64,000 nt of DNA from assembly GCA_046154645.1 (NCBI GenBank), contig JBJXDZ010000110.1, positions 1 through 64,000 on the forward strand. The letters are read 5' to 3'. Positions 16,996 through 25,500 of the stretch are shown one piece after another; within the stretch, counting starts at the first letter, position 1, and each line of letters opens with the position of its first letter. The position numbers and the translations under genes were made by a program. The notes beneath the pieces were generated by a model. It worked only from the letters and a program-made list of their open reading frames with translations, was not told the DNA's origin and made no database searches. This DNA is from Ga0077555 sp046154645 (GTDB taxonomy: Bacteria; Pseudomonadota; Alphaproteobacteria; Rhizobiales; Hyphomicrobiaceae).

Positions 16996-17324
16996 GATGG
17001 ATTCCTTGAAGGAAGGGTAGCTGACGGCAAATTTGCAAGATCCGCTGCGACTTCTCGCGCAGCGTGCTTCAAATCGGCCTTGCGCGCCACATCGAGCGAC
17101 TTCCAATCGATGCCGCGAACGGCGCACTCCAGCGCGTAGATGAAGTTTGAGGTGACCCGGCGTCCATATCGGAACCGCAGCCGGCGATAGCACTCGACCG
17201 GCCCTAGGCGACGCAGCGTGGCAACGTCAGCAATGCCGGCTTCGACGAGCATCGCGGCCGAGGTTTTTCCGAGGCTCGGCAGATTCGCCAGCTCATCGAC
17301 TGGCGCGCCGCACTGATGTTCCAT
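16992..17324 (-). CDS. TfoX/Sxy C-terminal-domain-like protein
   Basis: The protein is 110 aa. The pattern ELANLPSLGKTSAAMLVEAG followed by IADVATLRRLGPVECYRRL matches the helix-hairpin-helix C-terminal domain of TfoX/Sxy proteins, with the second half NFIYALECAVRGIDW. The N-terminal TfoX domain is absent, as in many stand-alone alphaproteobacterial members. The role is unknown; the HhH fold suggests DNA or protein binding. It lies between boxC and boxB and overlaps the boxB start by four bases, so it is made together with the oxygenase. Confidence 0.75.
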   Translation of the reverse strand: MEHQCGAPVDELANLPSLGKTSAAMLVEAGIADVATLRRLGPVECYRRLRFRYGRRVTSNFIYALECAVRGIDWKSLDVARKADLKHAAREVAADLANLPSATLPSRNPS

Positions 17325-17354
17325 CTCATTGCTCCGGGGAACGCCTGCGATTGC

Positions 17355-19043
17355 TCAGACCCTCTCCGGGTTGAAATCACCCTTCACACCTGTACCATAG
17401 CGCTTGAGCGCACCGTCTGGCCCCACGGCATTCGGCCGTTGGAAGATCCAGTTCTGCCAGGCGGTGAGGCGGCCGAAGATCTTGGTTTCCATGGTTTCGG
17501 GGCCGGCAAAGCGCAGGTTGGCTTCGAGCCCCGTGAGACCGTCAGCTGAGAAACTCGCACGTTCCTCGAGGAAGATGCGCACTTCGTCGGCGTAGTCGAT
17601 CTCGTCGAATGACGCGGTGACAAGGCCGAGGCTCTCGGCATCGGACGCGTCGAGTGATTTGCCGGCTGCCAGCTTTGCTTTTTCAACGCTGTCCGGCTCA
17701 CCAAGGAAGCGCGTTTCGAGCCGCGTCAGGTCATTCGACATGCGGTAGCGACCGAAGTTCAACGCAGAAAGATGGAGGGCCGCCTCGGCGCGATTGTCGC
17801 CCTTGAAGGTGCCAGCGAGCATGTAGGCTCGATCCGATGCCCAGATGATCTCCGCAAGCGTGCCGGCGAAACAGGAGCCGGGCTCGATCAGCGTCACCAG
17901 CGAGCGCGAGGTCACATCGATGCGTTTGAGCACACGCTTCCAGTTGTTGAGGATCTCGCGGACTAGCCAATGGTTGGCATTGGCGTGCATGGCAACGTCG
18001 TAGCCAAGCACTTTGGCGGGATCCCCTTCGGACTTGAACACCAATGTGCCGATTTCGAGTTCGTTCAGGCGCAGATGCAGAATGGCGTCGTCCAGCTCCC
18101 GCGATAGTCGCAATGGATAGAAGTCAGCGCCTTGCGCCTGGATCGCATCAGCGCTGGCTGGCGGCGGTGACGTCGGTCCGGCCAGCATGATCGTGGCGCG
18201 CTTGCCCACCCGATCGATGTCGACCTTGACGGCGGAATACGTGATGGTGTCGCCGTTGATGGTGCGATTGAGCGGTGTCAGCGCAATGCCACGGGCGGTC
18301 GATGGGCGATCAGAGGTCGCGGCCAACGCCTTGGCCATTGCAGCAACGGCGGCCTCGAACTTGGAGTTCGGCGCCACTTGATCGACGAGCCGCCACTCGA
18401 CGGCACGTTTGCCCTTGATGCCTTCCTCGATGGTGCAGAAGGCATCAGCGCGATCGCGGCGGACTTTGCGCTTGTCGGTGACACGCGTGAGACCGCCGGT
18501 GCCGGGGAGTACGGCGAGCAGTGGCAGCTCGGGGAGCGACACGGTCGAATTGCCGTCGTCGGCCAGAATGATGCGATCGCAGGCAATCGCCAGCTCATAG
18601 CCGCCACCTGCCGCCGTGCCCTTTACGGCGCACAGGAATTTCTGCCCGGAGTGCGCGGAGGAATCCTCCATGCCGTTGCGCGTCTCGTTGGTGAACTTGC
18701 AGAAGTTGACTTTGTGCGCGTGGCTTGCCCCACCAAGCATGCGGATGTTAGCGCCGGCGCAGAACACCTTGTCCTTGCCCGACTTCAGAATGACGACCTT
18801 GACCTGCGGGTGCTCGAAACGCAGCCGCTGCAGCGCGTCCGCAAGCTCGATGTCGACGCCGAGATCGTAGGAATTGAGCTTCAATTGATAGCCCTGGAAC
18901 AGGGTCGCGTTCTCGTCGATGTCCATGACGAGTTCGGCGGTGTCGGCGGCGACCTTCAGCTTCCAGTGCCTGTAGGTCTCTGGCGTGCAGGCGAAGTCGA
19001 TGATGCCAGACGGTGCCGTGAGCTTGGCTGCACGATCGGCCAT
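17355..19043 (-). CDS. boxC: 2,3-epoxybenzoyl-CoA dihydrolase (ring-cleaving) BoxC
   Basis: The protein is 562 aa. It hydrolyses and cleaves 2,3-epoxybenzoyl-CoA to 3,4-dehydroadipyl-CoA semialdehyde and formate. It consists of two enoyl-CoA hydratase/crotonase-like halves. The first has VVILKSGKDKVFCAGANIRM and GTAAGGGYELAIACDRIIL; the second has VTLIEPGSCFAGTLAEIIWA. Length matches BoxC of about 550-560 aa. The ATG at 19043 has GGAG six bases upstream; a TTG four codons earlier is less likely. It is the first gene of the minus-strand box run, facing boxR across a 175-base control region. Confidence 0.94.
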   Translation of the reverse strand: MADRAAKLTAPSGIIDFACTPETYRHWKLKVAADTAELVMDIDENATLFQGYQLKLNSYDLGVDIELADALQRLRFEHPQVKVVILKSGKDKVFCAGANIRMLGGASHAHKVNFCKFTNETRNGMEDSSAHSGQKFLCAVKGTAAGGGYELAIACDRIILADDGNSTVSLPELPLLAVLPGTGGLTRVTDKRKVRRDRADAFCTIEEGIKGKRAVEWRLVDQVAPNSKFEAAVAAMAKALAATSDRPSTARGIALTPLNRTINGDTITYSAVKVDIDRVGKRATIMLAGPTSPPPASADAIQAQGADFYPLRLSRELDDAILHLRLNELEIGTLVFKSEGDPAKVLGYDVAMHANANHWLVREILNNWKRVLKRIDVTSRSLVTLIEPGSCFAGTLAEIIWASDRAYMLAGTFKGDNRAEAALHLSALNFGRYRMSNDLTRLETRFLGEPDSVEKAKLAAGKSLDASDAESLGLVTASFDEIDYADEVRIFLEERASFSADGLTGLEANLRFAGPETMETKIFGRLTAWQNWIFQRPNAVGPDGALKRYGTGVKGDFNPERV

Positions 19044-19062
19044 ACTGAACTCCAAAGTGGTG

Positions 19063-19075
19063 TATTATGCATCTT
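19063..19075. promoter_or_regulatory. Candidate BoxR operator, boxC side
   Basis: TATTATGCATCTT matches a second copy on the boxR side (19178-19190) at 10 of 13 positions around a common TGCAT core. It overlaps a possible boxC -10 (CATAAT on the minus strand, complement of 19064-19069). TGCA-centred operators are known for the BoxR/BzdR family of Azoarcus. The assignment here is by analogy. Confidence 0.4.
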
Positions 19076-19155
19076 CGTTGTTCACGTACGAGGTGCACGC
19101 GTTGAATGTCAAGCAGCAACCCGCGACTACTCGTCGGCTTTCGTGCGGCCATCCG

Positions 19156-19183
19156 TTGACTTGATGTTGTGATGCTTTATAGT
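19156..19183 (+). promoter_or_regulatory. Candidate sigma-70 promoter of boxR
   Basis: TTGACT (19156-19161) and TATAGT (19178-19183) are spaced by 16 bases and lie 36 bases before the boxR ATG. Both hexamers are close to consensus, which is rare in this GC-rich window. The -10 lies inside the TGCAT-containing motif, so a bound regulator would block it. Confidence 0.55.
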
Positions 19184-19190
19184 GCATTTT
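19178..19190. promoter_or_regulatory. Candidate BoxR operator, boxR side
   Basis: TATAGTGCATTTT is the second copy of the motif found at 19063-19075 and overlaps the boxR -10 element. An ATGC-N8-GCAT inverted repeat (19172-19187) includes it. The location suits autoregulation of boxR by its product. Confidence 0.4.
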
Positions 19191-19218
19191 GTTCGTCGAC
19201 TACGGCCAGAGGTCACGC

Positions 19219-20133
19219 ATGCAGCGAAAGGACATTGCCCGCAGCATCGGCGACCGTGTTCGCGCCGGCCGCGCCCGCATTGGGATCACACGCAAGCAAT
19301 TGGCCGCCACGGCGGAAGTCTCGGAACGCTATCTGCACGAGCTTGAGAACGGCGCGGCCAATGCTTCCGTCGGCATTCTCATCAAGGTGGCGGAGGCCTT
19401 GCAACAGGATCTGGTGGAGCTGATCGATGGGCGCCGAGGCGCGTTCGCCGCCAACGCGGGCCAAGTTCCCGCCGACCAGGCAGCTGTGCACCTGCCGTTG
19501 CTGACCCTTGTGAAGGGTTTATCCCTGCAGGAACAGATGGGCGCCTGCCGCGTGCTCGTAAGCTGGCTCGAGGGCCGCCGCCGCGTCTCCAAGGGTGTCG
19601 CTCTGCTGGGGCTGCGCGGCGCCGGCAAATCGACCCTTGGCCGCCTGTTTGCCGATCGGCACGGTTTGCCCTTTGTGTCGATCACACGCGAAATCGAGGC
19701 ACGGGCCGGCATGAGTCTCGCGGACCTCTTCAATCTCGGCGGACCGGAGGCCTACCGCGCGCTGGAGAACGACGTCGTTGCTGACCTGATGCGTCGCGGC
19801 GACCGCGTCGTGCTCGAGACGGCGGGGGGTATCGTCGGCAACAGCGAGGCGCTCGACGTCATCTTTGCTGCCTTCAAGACGGTTTGGCTCAAGGCCACGC
19901 CGGAGGAGCATCTGGCGCGCGTGGCAGGCCAAGGGGATACGCGGCCGATGCGTGACAATCCCAAAGCGCTCGAGCACGTGCGCTCGCTGCTTGGCCAGCG
20001 TGAGCGGGAATATGCGCGCGCGGAGCATATGATCGACACCTCGGAGCGCGCGGTCGAGGCCTGCCTCAAGGAACTCGAAGCGATCGCCCTGCCCGTGCTG
20101 CAGCAAGCCGGTGCGCCGCTGCCGTCGGTCTGA
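19219..20133 (+). CDS. boxR: BoxR-type transcriptional regulator (XRE helix-turn-helix plus shikimate-kinase-like domain)
   Basis: The protein is 304 aa. The N-terminal XRE helix-turn-helix (about residues 10-65, GITRKQLAATAEVSERYLHE) is followed by a linker. A C-terminal shikimate-kinase-like fold then has the P-loop GLRGAGKST (131-139) and RGDRVVLETAGGIVG. This two-domain plan defines BoxR/BzdR regulators, where the kinase-like domain senses benzoyl-CoA and releases a repressor from DNA. The ATG at 19219 has GAGG just upstream. It is transcribed divergently from boxC, as expected for a local regulator of the box operon. Confidence 0.92.
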   Translation: MQRKDIARSIGDRVRAGRARIGITRKQLAATAEVSERYLHELENGAANASVGILIKVAEALQQDLVELIDGRRGAFAANAGQVPADQAAVHLPLLTLVKGLSLQEQMGACRVLVSWLEGRRRVSKGVALLGLRGAGKSTLGRLFADRHGLPFVSITREIEARAGMSLADLFNLGGPEAYRALENDVVADLMRRGDRVVLETAGGIVGNSEALDVIFAAFKTVWLKATPEEHLARVAGQGDTRPMRDNPKALEHVRSLLGQREREYARAEHMIDTSERAVEACLKELEAIALPVLQQAGAPLPSV

Positions 20134-20196
20134 CCGAGCAGCGTGATGACATGGTTGCGCCGGTGACGCCGCCTCGTCTCTGCAGAAAGGGTCGGC

Positions 20197-20520
20197 TCAG
20201 GCCGCGCCTTGTTCGCCGCCCCCGCTTGCCGGCTGTGCCGGGGTCGTCTTCGCCAGCCGGTCCGTTTCCGCCACGGCGACCGACAGAATCCGCGCCAGCT
20301 TGCCAAGCTGCATATCCATAGCCATGGCCTGGAACTCGGCCAGAAGATCCGCCATGTAGTGCAAGCGGTCGAGATTGGTCGGCGCAATGGTCTGGCCCAG
20401 TGCAGCGTCAGCGCACTCACGGTCGTCCTCGCCGTGCTCCCAGGGTATGGCCCCGCCCCCGTCCCAGTTGCCACTGTGGGGATGTGCCGTGTCGTCTCTG
20501 ACGACGAACCCACGCTTCAT
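20197..20520 (-). CDS. Conserved-looking small protein of unknown function
   Basis: The protein is 107 aa. The N-terminus is polar (MKRGFVVRDDTAHPHSGNWD); the middle is helical (NLDRLHYMADLLAEFQAMAM) and the C-terminus is Pro/Gly-rich. There is no signal peptide or membrane segment. A strong GGGAGG site five bases before the ATG at 20520 supports translation. It lies between boxR (convergent, 63 bases away) and topA (divergent). I do not recognise a named family. Confidence 0.65.
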   Translation of the reverse strand: MKRGFVVRDDTAHPHSGNWDGGGAIPWEHGEDDRECADAALGQTIAPTNLDRLHYMADLLAEFQAMAMDMQLGKLARILSVAVAETDRLAKTTPAQPASGGGEQGAA

Positions 20521-20751
20521 GTAAACCTCCCTCTGCAAAACTTGGATCCGCTAAAACGGCCGTCAATCTGCTATAAAGGTCGATTCAATGCAACCATAAG
20601 TTTCGTGTTCCGGATTTTATACAATCTCTTCGGGGTTTGACAGCGCCGCGCTCCTCTCCCATATGCTGTCGTCAATCAGCATCATTAACAGGATACGGTC
20701 CGGTTCAGGCGGGGTTTCCCCGCCGCGACCCACCGCTCCAGACGGATCTTC

Positions 20752-23499
20752 ATGAACATCGTAATCGTGGAATCGGCCGCCAAGGCCAAGGCCATCAACA
20801 AGTACCTTGGCTCCGGCTTCAAGGTCATTGCCAGTTATGGGCATGTGCGCGATCTGCCGTCGAAAAACGGCTCGGTCGAGCCGGAAAATGACTTCGAGAT
20901 GCACTGGTCGTCGGATGACGACCGGTCGCGAAAGGTCATGCGCGAAATCACCGAGGCGGTGAAGAAGGCCGACAAGCTGATCCTGGCCACCGACCCCGAT
21001 CGCGAGGGCGAGGCGATCTCCTGGCACATCCTGGAGATGCTGAACCAGAAGAAGGCCATCAAAAAGGGCACGCCCGTCGAGCGCGTGACATTCAATGCCG
21101 TGACCAAACAGGCCGTGCTGGACGCCATGAAGGCGCCGCGCCACATCGATGCGCCACTGGTCGAGGCCTATCTGGCCCGCCGGGCACTCGACTATCTGGT
21201 CGGCTTCACGCTGTCGCCGGTGCTCTGGCGCAAGCTGCCCGGCGCCCGTTCCGCCGGCCGCGTGCAGTCGGTGGTGCTACGGCTGGTCTGCGATCGGGAA
21301 CTCGAGATCGAGAAGTTCAAGACCGACGAGTACTGGACCATCGAGGCGCAACTCGCCACCGCCAAGGCCGAGGAGTTCCGCGCCCGCCTGACCACGGTGG
21401 CGGGCGAGAAGCTCGACCGGCTCTCGGTCAAGAACGAAGCGTGGGCCACAGCCATGAAGGCGGCCATCGAGGGTGGCGATTTCCGTGTCACGGCCGTCGA
21501 CAAGAAGGCTACCAAGCGCAACCCTTATGCGCCGTTTGCCACCTCGACCCTGCAGATGGACGCCTCGCGCCGCCTCGGCTTTTCCGCCAAGCAGACCATG
21601 CAGGTGGCGCAGCGCCTCTATGAGGGCATCGACATCGGCGGGGAGACGGTCGGCCTCATCACCTACATGCGAACCGACGGCGTCACCATCGTACCGGAGG
21701 CGGTGGCCGCCATCCGCCGCGAGATCGAATCCGACTTCGGCAAGCGCTACGTTGCCCCGTTCGTCCGCGAATACAAGGCCAAGGCGAAGAACGCGCAGGA
21801 AGCCCACGAGGCCATCCGTCCGACCGATGTGCGCCGCAAACCCGCCGACATGGCCAAGGTTCTCGATCGCGATCAGGCCCGCCTCTACGAGCTGATCTGG
21901 AAGCGCTCGGTCGCCAGCCAGATGGCGTCGGCCGATGTCGAGCAGACGGCTGCCGAGATCGAGGTCAAAGGCCGCGACGGCAAGGCCTATGGTCTGAGGG
22001 CCAACGGCTCGGTGATCGTTTTCGACGGCTTCCTCAAGCTCTACGAGGAAGGTCGCGACGACCGCACGCGTGCCATCGACAAGGGTAAAGAGGACAAGCA
22101 GGGCGAGGACGATGACAGCCGCCGCCTGCCGCCGCTCGCTGCCGGCGATCGCGTCCGCGACACGGGCATCGAGGCCAACCAGCACTTCACGCAGCCGCCG
22201 CCACGCTTCACCGAATCGTCGCTGGTCAAGCGCATGGAAGAGCTCGGCATCGGCCGCCCATCCACCTACGCCTCGACGCTCGCCACCCTGGTCGAGCGCG
22301 ACTACGTCCGCATGGATAAGAAGCAGCTGGTCCCGGAGGACAAGGGTCGTCTCGTCACGGCCTTCCTGGAGAGTTTCTTCAAGCGCTATGTTGAGTACGA
22401 TTTCACGGCCGATCTCGAGGAGAAGCTGGACCTCATCTCGGACCACAAGCTGGCCTGGAAGGACGTGCTGCGCGACTTCTGGCGCGAGTTCACGGGGCAG
22501 GTGGCGGAGACCAAGGAGCTCAAGGTCTCCGACGTTCTCGATGCGCTCAATGACCTGCTCGGCCCGCACATCTTCCCCGACAAGGGTGACGGTTCGCATC
22601 CGCGGACGTGCCCAAAATGTGGACTTGGGCAGCTCTCGCTCAAGATTTCAGGCAAGAATGGTGCTTTTATCGGCTGCAGCAACTACGGTAGCGAGACGAC
22701 GCCCTGCCGCTACACGCGCCAGCTGGCCCAGACCGGCGAAGCCGGCGAGGCGAGCACCATCGACGGCAAGGTGTTGGGTCTCGACCCCGAGACCGGCGAG
22801 GAGGTCACTGTCCGCAGCGGCAGGTTCGGCATCTATCTGCAAATCGGCGAGGCCAAGAGCAAAGAGGATAAGCCGAAGCGGGCCTCGATCCCCAAAGGCT
22901 GGGATCCGGAAACCCTTGATCTCGAGCGGGCGCTGCGGCTGCTCAACCTGCCGCGGCTCGTTGGCACACATCCCGAGACCGCAACGCCGATCATGGCGGG
23001 GCTTGGCCGCTACGGCCCGTTCGTGCTGCACGACGGCACTTACGCCAATCTCGAGTCTGTCGACGAGGTGTTCGACGTCGGCCTCAATCGGGCCGTGACG
23101 GTGCTGGCCGAGAAGCGAGCCGGCGGCGGCAAAGGCCGCTTTGGGCGGGCTGCGGCCCAGCGGCAGGTGCTGCTGGCGCTCGGCGACCATCCGGAGGCCG
23201 GTGGTAAGGTCGAGGTGCTGGACGGACGGTATGGCCCCTACATCAGCCACAACAAGGTCTACGCCAACGTGCCGAAGGGGCGCGATCCCGCCACCATGAC
23301 GTTGTCGGAAGCCATCGTGCTGCTGGCCGAGCGCGCGGCCAAGGGCCCGAGCGGCAAGTCACGCTTCAGCAAGGGCAAGGCCAAGGGTAAAGCTGCGGCA
23401 GCCAGCGAAGACGGGGACAGCAAGCCAGCCGCCAAACCGGCGGCAAAGAAGGCAGCCCCACGCAAGAAGGCGCCGCCTAAGCGCGATGCCGCCGAGTGA
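20752..23499 (+). CDS. topA: DNA topoisomerase I
   Basis: The protein is 915 aa. This type IA enzyme relaxes negative supercoils. The N-terminal Toprim domain starts MNIVIVESAAKAKAINKYLG. The acidic triad region ATDPDREGEAISWH and the catalytic tyrosine in GLITYMRTDG (Y305) are present. One C-terminal zinc ribbon follows (CPKC...CSNYGSETTPC), then repeated topoisomerase C-terminal modules and a Lys/Ala-rich basic tail, as in rhizobial TopA. Length is normal for alphaproteobacteria. Often dprA or a DNA-processing gene lies upstream; here the upstream neighbour is an unrelated divergent ORF. Confidence 0.97.
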   Translation: MNIVIVESAAKAKAINKYLGSGFKVIASYGHVRDLPSKNGSVEPENDFEMHWSSDDDRSRKVMREITEAVKKADKLILATDPDREGEAISWHILEMLNQKKAIKKGTPVERVTFNAVTKQAVLDAMKAPRHIDAPLVEAYLARRALDYLVGFTLSPVLWRKLPGARSAGRVQSVVLRLVCDRELEIEKFKTDEYWTIEAQLATAKAEEFRARLTTVAGEKLDRLSVKNEAWATAMKAAIEGGDFRVTAVDKKATKRNPYAPFATSTLQMDASRRLGFSAKQTMQVAQRLYEGIDIGGETVGLITYMRTDGVTIVPEAVAAIRREIESDFGKRYVAPFVREYKAKAKNAQEAHEAIRPTDVRRKPADMAKVLDRDQARLYELIWKRSVASQMASADVEQTAAEIEVKGRDGKAYGLRANGSVIVFDGFLKLYEEGRDDRTRAIDKGKEDKQGEDDDSRRLPPLAAGDRVRDTGIEANQHFTQPPPRFTESSLVKRMEELGIGRPSTYASTLATLVERDYVRMDKKQLVPEDKGRLVTAFLESFFKRYVEYDFTADLEEKLDLISDHKLAWKDVLRDFWREFTGQVAETKELKVSDVLDALNDLLGPHIFPDKGDGSHPRTCPKCGLGQLSLKISGKNGAFIGCSNYGSETTPCRYTRQLAQTGEAGEASTIDGKVLGLDPETGEEVTVRSGRFGIYLQIGEAKSKEDKPKRASIPKGWDPETLDLERALRLLNLPRLVGTHPETATPIMAGLGRYGPFVLHDGTYANLESVDEVFDVGLNRAVTVLAEKRAGGGKGRFGRAAAQRQVLLALGDHPEAGGKVEVLDGRYGPYISHNKVYANVPKGRDPATMTLSEAIVLLAERAAKGPSGKSRFSKGKAKGKAAAASEDGDSKPAAKPAAKKAAPRKKAPPKRDAAE

Positions 23500-23602
23500 G
23501 CACTCCGTGGCGCGGCGCATGTGCTCCGACGCAAGGGAGCGCGGCGCGCTGGCCATGCCGAGCCTGTCTTGGAGCAGGTGACCGGAATTATGGCGGGCGG
23601 CG

Positions 23603-23679
23603 TGGTAGCGGGAGGCGGACTTGAACCGCCGACCTAAGGATTATGAGACCTTCGCTCTAACCACCTGAGCTATCCCGCC
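23603..23679 (-). tRNA. tRNA with anticodon CAT, probably elongator Met
   Basis: A 77-base cloverleaf with encoded CCA. The acceptor stem is GGCGGGA/TCCCGCT with a G-U closing pair. The D stem is GCTC/GAGC, the anticodon loop is CTCATAA, and the T arm GGCGG/CCGCC has loop TTCAAGT. It lacks the three G-C pairs of an initiator anticodon stem, so it is elongator tRNA-Met or a tRNA-Ile2 whose C34 is modified to lysidine. The anticodon stem AAGGT/TCCTT has a T-T mismatch at positions 31-39. Confidence 0.93.
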
Positions 23680-23944
23680 TACTCGGGGCGGATATAAGAA
23701 GCGGCTCAACACACTGTCAAGCAGCGCTTGGCCTCGGCGGCTGTTTTCGCGGCAACATCGCTCCGACAGTTCACGCGCAGTGGCGGCCGTCGATCATCGC
23801 TGGCGTACAGCGGCCGCTTGACCCGCGCACGCCGCCGATGGATTTTCGATGTCGACGCGCCTATAAGGCGGCGCTTGAGTGCGTCGCTGCCGGCCTTGAG
23901 CCGCTGTGGTGCGCCGAGACGACTGCAGGTGGCGAGGACGTCCG

Positions 23945-24694
23945 ATGGCTGGTCATTCCCAGTTCAAGAATATCATGCATCGCAAGGGCAAGCAGGATGC
24001 GGCCCGCGCCAAGGTTTTTGCCAAGCTCGCCCGTGAGATCACGGTCGCCGCCAAGAACGGCCTGCCTGATCCGGACATGAACGCGCGGCTGCGGCTCGCC
24101 ATCCAGAATGCACGCGCCGAGAACATGCCCAAGGACAACATCGAGCGCGCCATCAAGAAGGCGGCCGGCACCGACAGCGAAAACTTCGAGGTTGTCCGCT
24201 ACGAGGGCTATGGCCCGGGCGGCGTCGCCATCATTGCCGAGGCGCTGACCGACAACCGCAACCGGACCGGCGGCGCGGTGCGGGCCGTGTTTACCAAGTA
24301 CGCCGGCAATCTGGGCTCCACGGGCTCCGTGGCGCACATGTTCCAGCACATCGGCGAGGTGACGTTCGCGGCCGACAAGGCGTCTCCCGACGCCATGCTG
24401 GAAGCGGCCATCGATGCCGGTGCCGACGACGTGGCCAGCGACGAGGACGGGCACCTGATCACCTGTGCATTCGAGGCGCTGGGCTCCGTCGCGGCGGCGC
24501 TGGAGGCCCGGTTCGGGCCGCCGGCCTCGGTCAAGGCCGTGTGGAAGCCGACGCTTTCGACGCAGGTCGACGAGGACAAGGCGGCGTCCATCCTGAAGCT
24601 CATTGCCGCCCTCGACGACGACGATGACGTGCAAGCCGTGTTCTCGAATTTCGAGGTGGACGAAGCCACGCTGGCCCGGCTGACGGCAGCCTGA
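23945..24694 (+). CDS. yebC: YebC/PmpR-family protein
   Basis: The protein is 249 aa. The hallmark N-terminus MAGHSQFKNIMHRKGKQDAA is followed by LPDPDMNARLRLAIQNARA and ENMPKDNIERAIKKA, then YEGYGPGGVAIIAEALTDN. Members are described as transcription regulators or as ribosome-associated factors easing translation of difficult peptides. The ATG at 23945 begins the conserved domain. In alphaproteobacteria it usually precedes ruvC, as it does here about 0.8 kb later with two small genes between. Confidence 0.96.
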   Translation: MAGHSQFKNIMHRKGKQDAARAKVFAKLAREITVAAKNGLPDPDMNARLRLAIQNARAENMPKDNIERAIKKAAGTDSENFEVVRYEGYGPGGVAIIAEALTDNRNRTGGAVRAVFTKYAGNLGSTGSVAHMFQHIGEVTFAADKASPDAMLEAAIDAGADDVASDEDGHLITCAFEALGSVAAALEARFGPPASVKAVWKPTLSTQVDEDKAASILKLIAALDDDDDVQAVFSNFEVDEATLARLTAA

Positions 24695-24819
24695 CGCCGA
24701 AGACATGCGAAATTAACCTAAAATTCTAGGAAGATTGGGATCGCGGTCCCAGCGAAAGCGCAATCTCTGTCTGGCACTGTTATTGCTGACAGACGAGGCG
24801 TTGAGGGATGGGCGGGCCA

Positions 24820-25029
24820 ATGGCCACGGCAAGGAACGGCAAGGGCACAAAGGAGTTCGACGCCTATGTGCGCAACTTGCACCGCGCACTGTGGCTGACG
24901 TCGGTCGGCGCGCAGTTGTCGTCGAGCGACGGCCCCAAGATCCGCGGACCGCTGGTGCATAATCCATACTCGCGCACCATCGCCGACCTCAATATCTGCC
25001 ACATCCGCGGCGAATCCTCGGAAACTTGA
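24820..25029 (+). CDS. Small protein of unknown function
   Basis: The protein is 69 aa (MATARNGKGTKEFDAYVRNL at the start, ending CHIRGESSET). It is polar with one helical stretch and no signal peptide or recognised domain. An alternative ATG lies four codons upstream at 24808, next to a GAGGG stretch. GC-rich third positions and the lack of a better overlapping ORF support coding, but no homologue is recognised. Confidence 0.45.
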   Translation: MATARNGKGTKEFDAYVRNLHRALWLTSVGAQLSSSDGPKIRGPLVHNPYSRTIADLNICHIRGESSET

Positions 25030-25054
25030 TCGACTCCCGGCCGGCAGCAGGCGC

Positions 25055-25402
25055 TCACTTCCAGAAGAAGGCCGCCGCGATCAAGCCGGCGCCGACCAGC
25101 AGCGATGCAAGCCCGGCCAGATTGACGAACCGCGACAGCACATGCCGCGCGGCATGGCCTGCCACCGTCGTAGCCCGCTTGACGTTGGATTTTTCGTCCT
25201 GCAGCTCCTTCAGGCGGTTGCCGATCTCGGTTTCGGTGTTGAGGTCGCCCTTGTTCCAGGCAACTTTGATGGCCGCCTCGGCCGCAAGCCCTTTGAGATC
25301 GTAGCGCGACGCCCAACGGCAGAGCAGAAATCCAAGCACCAGGAGCAGAGCGCCAAAGCCCAGCAGATAGGGGTGGTTGAGCGCTTGCGTCACGGCAGCC
25401 AT
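25055..25402 (-). CDS. Small inner-membrane protein of unknown function
   Basis: The protein is 115 aa. A hydrophobic N-terminal segment (GFGALLLVLGFLLCRWA) and a C-terminal one (LAGLASLLVGAGLIAAAFFW) flank a charged central helix (LNTETEIGNRLKELQDEKSN). It would be a two-span membrane protein with a central soluble loop. It lies convergent with the small ORF at 24820 and divergent from ruvC, about 100 bases apart. No named family is recognised. Confidence 0.65.
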   Translation of the reverse strand: MAAVTQALNHPYLLGFGALLLVLGFLLCRWASRYDLKGLAAEAAIKVAWNKGDLNTETEIGNRLKELQDEKSNVKRATTVAGHAARHVLSRFVNLAGLASLLVGAGLIAAAFFWK

Positions 25403-25500
25403 GGTCTGCTCCTCGCACGGTGAACTCGGAAAACTTTATCTGGCACAAGGCAAAGGTCGCGGCAAGGCGCGGGCCGGCGCGGCGCATGCTATCAAGTGGC

